Shown here piece by piece: positions 1 to 5,903 of a DNA stretch of 7,014 nt. Source of the stretch: Armatimonadota bacterium (GTDB taxonomy: Bacteria > Armatimonadota > UBA5829). Each line of letters begins with the position of its first letter. The stretch's first letter is position 1. The notes beneath the pieces were generated by a model. It did no database searches, was not told the DNA's origin, and worked only from the letters and a program-made list of their open reading frames with translations. Location of the stretch: contig JAMCYN010000065.1 in assembly GCA_023474015.1 (NCBI GenBank), positions 1 to 7,014 of the forward strand, in the 5' to 3' direction. A program made the position numbers and the translations under genes.

Positions 1-118
1 CATCAAGAATGATCTTCAAGAAGGCAAGGAGTTCGAACGCCCCGAAGGCTACGCAGTCAAGAGCGGCAGCGTCAAACGCATCGTGCGAGATAGGGACCAG
101 GGCAAGCTCGAGCTCTGA
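1..118 (+). CDS. C-terminal end of an unidentified protein (5' partial)
   Basis: The frame whose first full codon is at base 2 stays open for 38 codons and ends at TGA 116-118. The peptide is strongly charged, begins IKNDLQEGKEFERPEG and ends DRDQGKLEL. Its codons are mostly C- or G-ending, as in the clear genes downstream. A competing open frame starting at base 9 gives a Ser/Arg/Ala-rich peptide with no family character and runs through the promoter of the next gene, so I prefer this frame. Too little remains to name a family. No obvious intrinsic terminator follows; there is only a 4-bp stem with a TTCG loop at 122-133. Confidence 0.6.
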   Translation, partial: IKNDLQEGKEFERPEGYAVKSGSVKRIVRDRDQGKLEL

Positions 119-125
119 CCGCTGT

Positions 126-139
126 TTCGACAGGCTCAG
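126..139. repeat. Fragment resembling the common TTCGACAGGCTCAG intergenic repeat
   Basis: The 14-mer TTCGACAGGCTCAG lies 8 bases after the upstream stop codon. From memory, this string is the core of a short interspersed palindromic repeat seen in intergenic DNA of many unrelated environmental bacteria. The matching inverted arm is not visible here, so it would be a remnant. A 4-bp stem CTGT/ACAG capped by TTCG (122-133) overlaps it. Confidence 0.35.
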
Positions 140-239
140 TTCATGCCCCCGACCCCGCGATTCAGACATTACCACGAAACCTTCCACAGCCGCGCCGCGT
201 ATACAAAGTGAACCTCAAACGCCGACAGTCGTGGGTTTG

Positions 240-268
240 TTGACTGGAAAGAGAAGGCGTGATAATAT
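240..268 (+). promoter_or_regulatory. Predicted sigma70-type promoter of the S55 peptidase gene
   Basis: A -35 element TTGACT (240-245, 5/6 to consensus) is separated by 17 bases from TAATAT (263-268, 4/6). The TG at 260-261 is correctly placed for an extended -10. An alternative -10, GATAAT (261-266), has a shorter 15-base spacer. Transcription should start near 275, giving a leader of about 55 bases to the TTG start at 330. A small palindrome CGACAGTCG (223-231) sits just upstream of the -35. Confidence 0.6.
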
Positions 269-275
269 CTGATCA

Positions 276-307
276 GTGCGGGGCGGCCTGATGAGTCCGT
301 CCCGCAC
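276..307 (+). promoter_or_regulatory. GC-rich 5'-leader stem-loop at the predicted transcript start
   Basis: GTGCGGGGCGG (276-286) pairs with CCGTCCCGCAC (297-307) over 11 bp with a single G-U wobble, leaving a 10-base loop. The stem begins within a base or two of the predicted transcription start and ends 9 bases before the Shine-Dalgarno sequence. It would therefore form a 5'-terminal hairpin on the mRNA. Such hairpins can stabilise transcripts or tune ribosome access; either role is inference here. It also argues against starting translation at GTG 276, which lies inside the stem. Confidence 0.55.
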
Positions 308-316
308 GTTAATTTC

Positions 317-321
317 GGAGG
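317..321 (+). promoter_or_regulatory. Ribosome binding site that selects the TTG start at 330
   Basis: GGAGG lies 8 bases before TTG 330 and 5 bases before TTG 327. No comparable site precedes the longer start GTG 276. Starting at 330 also places a short basic N-region directly before the hydrophobic signal-peptide core. Confidence 0.7.
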
Positions 322-329
322 ATCCCTTG

Positions 330-3300
330 TTGATAAAAAACTGCCGATTGAGCTTGCTGATAGTCGCCCTGAGCCTCCTCGGGGCTATGTACTTGCACGC
401 CGCGCCCGCGCTGCCGGGCGTTTCACCGGAAGACGCAAAGCAGATTTTGCCGGTCTCGCAGGTTAAGCGGGGCATGAGGGGCTACGGCCTCACCGTCTTT
501 CACGGCACCAAGATCGAGAAGTTCGATTTTGAGGTCCTCGGCGTCTTGAAGAAGATGAATACCGGCAAGGACCTGATACTGGTCAGGGTCGGCGGTGGGC
601 CGATCACCGCCCGGCAGACCGGCATCATCGCCGGGATGAGCGGAAGCCCGTGCTATGTGAACGATAAGCTCATTGGGGCTATCGCGTGGGGCCGCACCTT
701 CACCAAGGAACCCGTCGGCATGATCACGCCGATAGCCGATATGCTCGAGGCCTGGGACGAGAACCTGCCCAAGAACGCCAGCGGGTACTCATCTCCCCAG
801 CCGCTTTCGGAGCCGGTCACCATCGGCGGTAAGACCGTGCGGAAGGTGGCAATCGACGAGAACGGCTCGAGCCCGAAAGCGGTGGATGACGGCGTGCTAT
901 ATATGCGGCCGTTGATGACCCCGATGGCCGTCGGCGGCGTGTCCGAGCGCGGTATGGAGAGGCTGGCTGATATCCTGAGGCCGTTCCACATACAACCCGT
1001 AGCGGGAATGTCCGGCGGAGAGAAGCCCGGAGTCAAAGCCGATCTGGCACCCGGCGCGGCCGTGGGCATGTCTCTCGCGAGCGGCGATATCGACATGACC
1101 GGCATCGGTACCGTCACCTATCGCCGGGGAAATAAGTTGGTCGCGTTCGGTCACCCGATGCTCGGTATCGGCGCGGTCGATGCTCCGATGACCACCGCGT
1201 ATATCGACGACTTGATATCCGGTTACCAGGAATCATCCAAGTTGGGTTCGCCCATAAAGACAGTCGGCCGGATATTCCAGGACAGGCCGTGGAGCATCGC
1301 GGGGACGGTCGGCAACATGCCCAAGACAATCCCAGTGACCGTCGAAATCAACGATCAAGCGTCCAAGCGCAACCGCACGTACCACGTCAACATAATCAAC
1401 CACCCACTGCTTGCTTCGCGACTCGCCACGATGATCGTGGGTGAGGCGATCTCCCAGACGCACCCAACTCCTGGCGATGCCACCGCCGAGGTCAGTTATG
1501 AGGTCAACGCGGACCAGGTCGGTAAGATTAAGCGGAGCAACGTGTTCTTCGACCAGACAAGCATCGACGCGGCGTCAATGGCGGACGTGGGATCGCTCCT
1601 GCAGATTCTCAGCTCCAATCGGTTCTACCCGCTGGATATCAAGTCGGTGAACGTCAAGGTCAAGATCGTCGATAAGCGCAACACCGCCCAGATCGACCGC
1701 ATCTTCATCAAGAAGAGCGAATACGAGCCTGGGGAGACGGTGGACGTGGGCGTGGTGCTGCGGCCTTATAAGAAGGAACGCATTACAAAGACGTTCAGCA
1801 TCAAGATTCCCGCAACCACGCCGGACGGCAAGGTGATCTTGCAGGTCCGCGGCGGCGGCACTCCTAACGCGATACCGATGGTAGGCCCCGGTGGCCCGCA
1901 GATGGTGGATGAAGAGGACGGCCCCATGGGACCCATCGGCGGCGATTCGGGCATCGCCAGCGCCGACAACATCAAGCAGCTTGTGGACAAGTACCTCGAG
2001 CGCGAGCGCAACAACCAGGTGGTGGTGCAGCTCCTTATGCGCTCCACCGCGATCAACGTCGCGGGGGAAAAGCTCTCGGGCCTGCCAAACTCGATCGCGG
2101 ACGTGATGAAGTCGTCCCGGAACTCGGGCCTGAAGATGGAGCGGGATGAGGTCAAGCAGCTCTTCACCGATGATGCAATTATAGTCGGCGTCGCCAGACT
2201 TCCTATAGACATCAAGCACAAGAGCCTCAAGGAGGTCGCGGCGTCGGCTGGTCCGGGCGGACCTCCCACGGACGCCGGGGCGGATTCGCCCCATCCGGGC
2301 GGGTCCGATGATTACAGCCCGGCGTCGTACGAGCCCGACGAACCCATGATGGCGCCGATGGCATCAGGGACGTCGGTAGATGTCACGGAGGAGCCCGCGC
2401 AGGATGATCAGCCCCCGGCTCCGGCTCCAGCGAAGGAGGAGCCCGCCAAGGATAAGGACAAGAACGCCAAGACTCCCGCTCCGGTGGCGGCAGCCCCCGC
2501 TGCCCAACCACCCGCGCCCAAGTCGGACGTTAAAAGCATCGTTCGACAAGTAACGAATTGGTCGCAGCGAACTCAGGCCGACTTCGCCAAGGGCACGTTC
2601 TCGGGCGTCTCCGCGTCCAGCGAGAACAGGCTCGAGCTGGCCCCAACCCTTAAGAAGGTGGCCGAGACCCCGGAACAGTTCGTCTGGTGTGTGGCCCCGG
2701 CCAAGGATGGGGTGTACGCGGGGACCGGAAACTCCGGCAAAATCTTTCACGTCACGGACGGTGGCCAGATCAGCCCGTTCTTTGAAACCGGCGAGTTGGA
2801 GGTTCAGTCGCTCGCGCGTGACTCAAAAGGCAACGTCTATGCCGGCACATCGCCGCATGGCAAGATATTCAAGATTACGCCCGACGGCAAGGGGCAGATG
2901 ATCTTCAAGGCAGATGAAAAGTATGTGGTCGCGCTCGCGGTGGACGGCCAGAATGATGTCTACGCCGGGGTCGGCGACGCGGGCAAAGTCTATCGCATCT
3001 CCCCCGATGGTACCGGCAAGCTCTTCACGACCGTCAACGAACAGCAGGTCCTCAGCCTGAGCTGGGATGTGCACGGCTCGCTGATTGTCGGCACAGGGAT
3101 TAACGGCGTGGTGTATCGAGTGTCCAAGGACGGCACGGCTGCCCCGATATTCGACGCAGCGGAAAATGCGATCTCATCGGTGGTAAGCGATGGGGACGGC
3201 AACGTCTACGCAGGGACCTCGCCAAAGGGCATAGTCTACAAAATCACCCCGGACGGCCGCTCGAAGCCGGTGTTCACCAAGGCATCCCGCGTGCTTTCGA

Positions 3301-4592
3301 TGACGTCGGACCAGCGCAACAACATCTATGCGGTTTCCGACGGCACGCTGGTGCGGATTGCGCCCGATGAGACCGTGATCCAACTCGACTCCTCGCGTGA
3401 CAAGGTGCAGTATCTATCGCTGGTGTTCAACGAGCTTACCGGCGCGCTCTATGCCGGGACCGGCAATATCGGGTCAGTGTATACCAGCAAGTGCTGCGAT
3501 ATCATAGGGACCTATGAATCACCTATCCACGACGCGAAGATGATCTCAAAATGGGGCAGGGTTCGTTGGACCGCACAGACGCCCGAGGGGACCATGGTGC
3601 AGCTTCAGACCCGCACCGGGAACGTCGATACTCCGGATTCGACCTGGTCAGATTGGTCCAGGCCGTACACCATCGCCACCGGCGAGCAGGTATTGCAAAA
3701 GGACAGTAGATATATTCAATATCGGATTACACTGAAGACCGATAAGGCCTACGAGTCGCCGGAGGTCTCCAGCGTGACCATGTCCTACCTTACCCCGAAC
3801 CAGCAGCCCGATGTGAAGCTGAGCGCTCCGGCGGGTGGGGCGGTGTGGTCCGGCAAGCAAACGATAAAGTGGATCGGCTCGGACCCGGACAAGGACACGC
3901 TCACCTACGACGTCTTCTACTCCGAGAATGGCAAGGAGTGGCACACTCTGATCGGCGGAATGGGCTCGGGTGATGCGCCGAAGGCCGACGAAAAGAAGAT
4001 GACCGGCAAGGAGATCGCGGCGAAGGTCAAGGCTGAGCTGGACAAATCCCCGGATGTGCCCGCGGATATGAAGAAACAGGCGCTGAAGGACGTGGACGCG
4101 GCGGCAAAGCCCACCCCCGCTCCGGAAACCAACGGCGGCTCCACTCCATCGTCCAGCATGACTTCCTACAGTTGGGACACCACCAAGGTGGAGGACGGAA
4201 ATTACCTGGTCAAGGTGGTCGCATCCGATAAGACCAGCAACGCGACAGGCGCGCTGACTGATGAGGTGATATCCGAACCGCTCATCGTTTGTAACACGCC
4301 GCCAAAGGTCGAGCTTCTGTCGAAGAAGTCGGTCGAGATCAAGGGAGTCGGCGCGGCCACGATTAAAGGCACGGCCACGAGCAAGCTCATCGAGATATCC
4401 GGTGTGCAGTATCGCGTGGACGGCGGCGCATGGGTCGCGGCTGCCGCCGATGATGGCATCTTTGATTCGCCCGAGGAAGCGTTCACATTCACCACCACAA
4501 GTCTGACGGTCGGTACCCACAAGGTGGAGGTCCAGGCCGTGGATACCGCCGGGAACGCCGCGAGCCAGACGGTGGAGGTGAAGGTGTCGTAG
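330..4592 (+). CDS. Exported SpoIVB-type (S55) peptidase-domain protein with seven-repeat beta-propeller and Ig-like domains
   Basis: This encodes 1420 residues from TTG 330. Residues 1-24 form a signal peptide (MIKNCRLSLLIVALSLLGAM, then YLHA), so the protein is probably periplasmic or secreted. Residues 45-138 match the S55 serine peptidase core: VKRGMRGYGLTVF, IEKFDFEVLGVL, then GMSGSP (102-107, candidate nucleophile Ser104). A second block at 260-281 has the GTVTY and FGHPML motifs (candidate His275). SpoIVB itself cleaves SpoIVFA during Bacillus sporulation; this domain mix does not suggest that role. A beta-rich region (about 400-570) and a Pro/Ala/acidic linker (about 637-732) follow. 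Next come seven VYAG-type propeller repeats (779-1054), a sandwich domain with WSDWS (1106-1110), an Ig-like domain split by a charged insert (1160-1322) and a C-terminal Ig-like domain (1324-1420). I see no cell-wall anchor or transmembrane helix after the signal. The family call is firm. The substrate is unknown, and catalytic activity is uncertain because the usual Asp seems absent. Confidence 0.9.
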   Translation: MIKNCRLSLLIVALSLLGAMYLHAAPALPGVSPEDAKQILPVSQVKRGMRGYGLTVFHGTKIEKFDFEVLGVLKKMNTGKDLILVRVGGGPITARQTGIIAGMSGSPCYVNDKLIGAIAWGRTFTKEPVGMITPIADMLEAWDENLPKNASGYSSPQPLSEPVTIGGKTVRKVAIDENGSSPKAVDDGVLYMRPLMTPMAVGGVSERGMERLADILRPFHIQPVAGMSGGEKPGVKADLAPGAAVGMSLASGDIDMTGIGTVTYRRGNKLVAFGHPMLGIGAVDAPMTTAYIDDLISGYQESSKLGSPIKTVGRIFQDRPWSIAGTVGNMPKTIPVTVEINDQASKRNRTYHVNIINHPLLASRLATMIVGEAISQTHPTPGDATAEVSYEVNADQVGKIKRSNVFFDQTSIDAASMADVGSLLQILSSNRFYPLDIKSVNVKVKIVDKRNTAQIDRIFIKKSEYEPGETVDVGVVLRPYKKERITKTFSIKIPATTPDGKVILQVRGGGTPNAIPMVGPGGPQMVDEEDGPMGPIGGDSGIASADNIKQLVDKYLERERNNQVVVQLLMRSTAINVAGEKLSGLPNSIADVMKSSRNSGLKMERDEVKQLFTDDAIIVGVARLPIDIKHKSLKEVAASAGPGGPPTDAGADSPHPGGSDDYSPASYEPDEPMMAPMASGTSVDVTEEPAQDDQPPAPAPAKEEPAKDKDKNAKTPAPVAAAPAAQPPAPKSDVKSIVRQVTNWSQRTQADFAKGTFSGVSASSENRLELAPTLKKVAETPEQFVWCVAPAKDGVYAGTGNSGKIFHVTDGGQISPFFETGELEVQSLARDSKGNVYAGTSPHGKIFKITPDGKGQMIFKADEKYVVALAVDGQNDVYAGVGDAGKVYRISPDGTGKLFTTVNEQQVLSLSWDVHGSLIVGTGINGVVYRVSKDGTAAPIFDAAENAISSVVSDGDGNVYAGTSPKGIVYKITPDGRSKPVFTKASRVLSMTSDQRNNIYAVSDGTLVRIAPDETVIQLDSSRDKVQYLSLVFNELTGALYAGTGNIGSVYTSKCCDIIGTYESPIHDAKMISKWGRVRWTAQTPEGTMVQLQTRTGNVDTPDSTWSDWSRPYTIATGEQVLQKDSRYIQYRITLKTDKAYESPEVSSVTMSYLTPNQQPDVKLSAPAGGAVWSGKQTIKWIGSDPDKDTLTYDVFYSENGKEWHTLIGGMGSGDAPKADEKKMTGKEIAAKVKAELDKSPDVPADMKKQALKDVDAAAKPTPAPETNGGSTPSSSMTSYSWDTTKVEDGNYLVKVVASDKTSNATGALTDEVISEPLIVCNTPPKVELLSKKSVEIKGVGAATIKGTATSKLIEISGVQYRVDGGAWVAAAADDGIFDSPEEAFTFTTTSLTVGTHKVEVQAVDTAGNAASQTVEVKVS
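2238..2525 (+). other. Low-complexity Pro/Ala/Gly/acidic linker within the S55 protein
   Basis: This stretch encodes about 96 residues dominated by Pro, Ala, Gly, Asp, Glu and Lys, for example EEPAQDDQPPAPAPAKEEPA followed by Lys/Asp alternation and APVAAAPAAQPPAP. It separates the peptidase half from the propeller half. It probably acts as a flexible or protease-sensitive spacer. A smaller Gly/Pro/Met-rich patch (near residues 511-538) precedes it. Confidence 0.75.
2664..3491 (+). repeat. Seven tandem beta-propeller repeats of about 41 residues
   Basis: Seven copies of a motif of the form [VIL]-Y-A-G-T-x-x-x-G-x-[IV]-[YF]-[RK]-[IV] recur. Their aligned Tyr positions (Ile in copy 4) are residues 796, 837, 878, 919, 960, 1000 and 1041, giving spacings of 41, 41, 41, 41, 40 and 41. 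This regularity fits a closed seven-bladed propeller of the NHL / SMP-30-like type. Copies 1, 4 and 7 share GTG, copies 2 and 5 share GTSP, and copies 3 and 6 differ, so a three-blade super-period is visible. A ligand or protein-binding role is typical of such folds; the ligand here is unknown. Confidence 0.85.
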
Positions 4593-4594
4593 AA

Positions 4595-4650
4595 TAGAGG
4601 ACGTTGTTACTTCGGCTGCATGCAACCGAAGTAACAACGTCTAACCTCTA
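4595..4650. terminator. Long hairpin between convergent genes, probable bidirectional terminator
   Basis: ACGTTGTTACTTCGG (4601-4615) is perfectly repeated in inverted orientation at 4626-4640. The 10-base loop contains the palindrome TGCATGCA, so pairing can continue almost to the tip. Outer arms TAGAGG (4595-4600) and CCTCTA (4645-4650) also match, with CTAA (4641-4644) bulged. It starts 3 bases after the S55 gene stop and ends 3 bases before the stop of the opposing gene. No T-tract follows on either strand, so it is not a classical intrinsic terminator. It could end transcription with a factor, or protect 3' ends. Confidence 0.6.
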
Positions 4651-4652
4651 CA

Positions 4653-5690
4653 TTATCCGCCCTTCAGCAGCCTTCGGAGCTTAAAAGCATCCTGTCGGCG
4701 GTGGGTGATTTCGTCGTGGGTCAGCACTCTGTTGCGGCGGGAGTCGAACCGGGAGACCTCGATTAGATCATCGACAAGGTGACTCTTCGGCGTGCCCGCG
4801 AAGAATTGGTTGCGGCGCTGGTAGTCGCGCCAGCCCATTCTGCCCTTCACGTAGAGCATTGACGCTAGCATCTGCGCCAGCTCTCCCCGGCTCTTGGGTT
4901 GGAGTTCCTCGCGAGTGAATATGTGGTCGGCGAGGTACTCGTATTCGAGCTTGTAAGGCGGCTGATCTCCGAACGCCTCGGCCAGCAGCGTGGCCGCGCG
5001 CCAGTTCAATACGGTCTTTCGGGCATTTGCCGTGTAGAAGAGTTTGATCTCGGCGTCGTAGATATCCCCCTCCACGCCTTCGGAGGTAATTATGTGGTAC
5101 TTTTTCAGCGTGCGATAGAGCCTCGACTGGCCGGGCTTCGAGAGCGCATTTTCGATGCCCGCGATATCCGAGGGCTCCACGGAGAGGATCTTCGCATAGT
5201 GGTTGTTAAGTGAGTCGGTTTCTTTGCGCAAGTCGCCGCGCACGCGGATATAGTCGCCGACATACACCGGCAGGTCTGCTCCCTCGCGAGACACCTTGGC
5301 CTCGATTTCTTCCCTGCGGATGATGTCCCTGAGCGTGGACCGCAGCAGGCTGGCGCGTTCAGGGCTCGATAAGGCCTTCGCGATCATCTCCGCCAGCGCG
5401 CCATCGTCCATCTTGCGCTCGACGGTCTTTTGGGCGCTCTTTTTCCAGTATCGGCCTACCGTGGTGGCGAACTTGATCTGGTCCTCGTCCAAGCGGATGA
5501 TCTCATTGTTCCGCACGTTACGGAGAGTATACACCCAGTGAGGTTCTGGCGTGGGGTCCATATCGACGGCTACCACTTCGCCGACTGTGCGTTCGTGGCC
5601 GTAATGGCCGTAGCTTTGTCTGGGAAGCTTCGGTTCGATGTGTCTGTAGACAACGAGCCGTCCTATGCTGTACTTAAAATCATCAAGCAT
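4653..5690 (-). CDS. Hypothetical protein, 345 aa, possible small beta-barrel N-terminus
   Basis: I do not recognise this protein. From ATG 5688-5690 it has 345 residues, no signal peptide and no membrane segment, so it is probably cytoplasmic. Residues 7-75 look beta-rich (YSIGRLVVYRHI, GEVVAVDMD, HWVYTLRNV, EIIRLDEDQIKF), like an SH3, Tudor or CarD-type small barrel. A helical charged stretch follows (about 85-135). A second beta-like block begins at 142 (VYVGDYIRVRGDL) and the C-terminal third is basic and helical. That pattern would suit a nucleic-acid or RNA-polymerase-associated protein, but this is a guess from composition. The start is chosen because a near-consensus promoter ends at 5713 and GGAAAGGG lies 8 bases before ATG 5690. 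The longer ATG at 5714 overlaps the -10 box, and any longer reading translates the upstream repeat. The gene is convergent with the S55 gene. Confidence 0.8.
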   Translation of the reverse strand: MLDDFKYSIGRLVVYRHIEPKLPRQSYGHYGHERTVGEVVAVDMDPTPEPHWVYTLRNVRNNEIIRLDEDQIKFATTVGRYWKKSAQKTVERKMDDGALAEMIAKALSSPERASLLRSTLRDIIRREEIEAKVSREGADLPVYVGDYIRVRGDLRKETDSLNNHYAKILSVEPSDIAGIENALSKPGQSRLYRTLKKYHIITSEGVEGDIYDAEIKLFYTANARKTVLNWRAATLLAEAFGDQPPYKLEYEYLADHIFTREELQPKSRGELAQMLASMLYVKGRMGWRDYQRRNQFFAGTPKSHLVDDLIEVSRFDSRRNRVLTHDEITHRRQDAFKLRRLLKGG

Positions 5691-5698
5691 ACTCTTGG

Positions 5699-5706
5699 CC
5701 CTTTCC
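5699..5706 (-). promoter_or_regulatory. Shine-Dalgarno-like site supporting the ATG at 5690
   Basis: The minus strand reads GGAAAGGG, then 8 bases, then ATG at 5690. The upstream ATG at 5714 has no purine-rich site at a suitable distance. With a transcript starting near 5706, this site would occupy almost the whole of a 16-base leader. Confidence 0.5.
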
Positions 5707-5712
5707 AATTCC

Positions 5713-5740
5713 ATTATACTCAAGCTGCGCGGAACGTCAA
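5713..5740 (-). promoter_or_regulatory. Near-consensus sigma70 promoter of the 345-aa hypothetical gene
   Basis: On the minus strand, TTGACG (5735-5740, 5/6) and a perfect TATAAT (5713-5718) are separated by 16 bases. Transcription is predicted near 5706. The last bases of the -10 and the next base create an ATG (5712-5714), which an ORF caller would take as a start but which would not be transcribed from this promoter. A second perfect TATAAT lies upstream on the same strand at 5758-5763. Its nearest -35-like TTGACT (5784-5789) is 20 bases away, so it is a weaker candidate. Confidence 0.65.
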
Positions 5741-5765
5741 GCAAACGGAGGTGGGAAATTATAAG

Positions 5766-5887
5766 GAGGTAATTGCAGAACTCAGTCAACCCCCCTCGGT
5801 CCCCCCTTCTTAAGGGGGGAAGTTGGGTGCTCCCCTCCTTACGAAGGAGGGGCTGGGGGAGGTGCTTTCGATTTCTGAAATTACCTC
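5766..5887. repeat. 122-bp palindromic intergenic repeat element with 9-bp terminal inverted repeats
   Basis: GAGGTAATT (5766-5774) and AATTACCTC (5879-5887) are perfect inverted repeats that bound the element. Inside are two hairpins: CCCCCCTT/AAGGGGGG (5801-5808/5812-5819, loop CTT) and CCCCTCCTT/AAGGAGGGG (5832-5840/5844-5852, loop ACG). Translated, the element gives LPPLRRGDRGG-like peptides, which I recall as a hallmark of a widespread interspersed G/C-run repeat wrongly annotated as coding in many genomes. It fills the gap between the thiM stop and the next promoter. It could weaken read-through from thiM, although no T-tract follows the stems. It encodes no transposase, so if mobile it would be a passive (MITE-like) element. 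Confidence 0.7.
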
Positions 5888-5903
5888 TCAATATTCAAAA
5901 CCG

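Noticed and set aside
9..272. 87-codon plus-strand frame at the left edge
   Set aside because: It overlaps the better-supported C-terminal fragment in another frame, is Ser/Arg/Ala-rich without family features and runs through the promoter of the S55 gene.
288..330. CTGATGAG at 288-295, the first half of a hammerhead ribozyme core
   Set aside because: No GAAA-containing second half closes a stem II at a suitable place downstream. The GAAA upstream (247-250) is not flanked by a pairing strand in the permuted arrangement either. The motif is the loop of the leader hairpin.
1575..2294. 239-codon open frame on the minus strand
   Set aside because: It lies entirely opposite clear S55-protein coding sequence and its product has the composition of a shadow frame.
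330..4592. Naming the large gene spoIVB and inferring sporulation
   Set aside because: The S55 core is shared, but the PDZ-containing SpoIVB architecture and sporulation neighbours are absent, and the motif order differs.
3648..4637. 329-codon open frame on the minus strand opposite the S55 gene
   Set aside because: The product is His/Arg/Leu/Gly-rich with no domain character and runs through the intergenic hairpin. It is the usual antisense shadow of a GC-rich gene.
5480..5690. Firm assignment of the 345-aa protein to the CarD family
   Set aside because: Only the general GxxVVY...V-type beta pattern fits; the diagnostic CarD sequence around the polymerase-binding strands is not recognisable.
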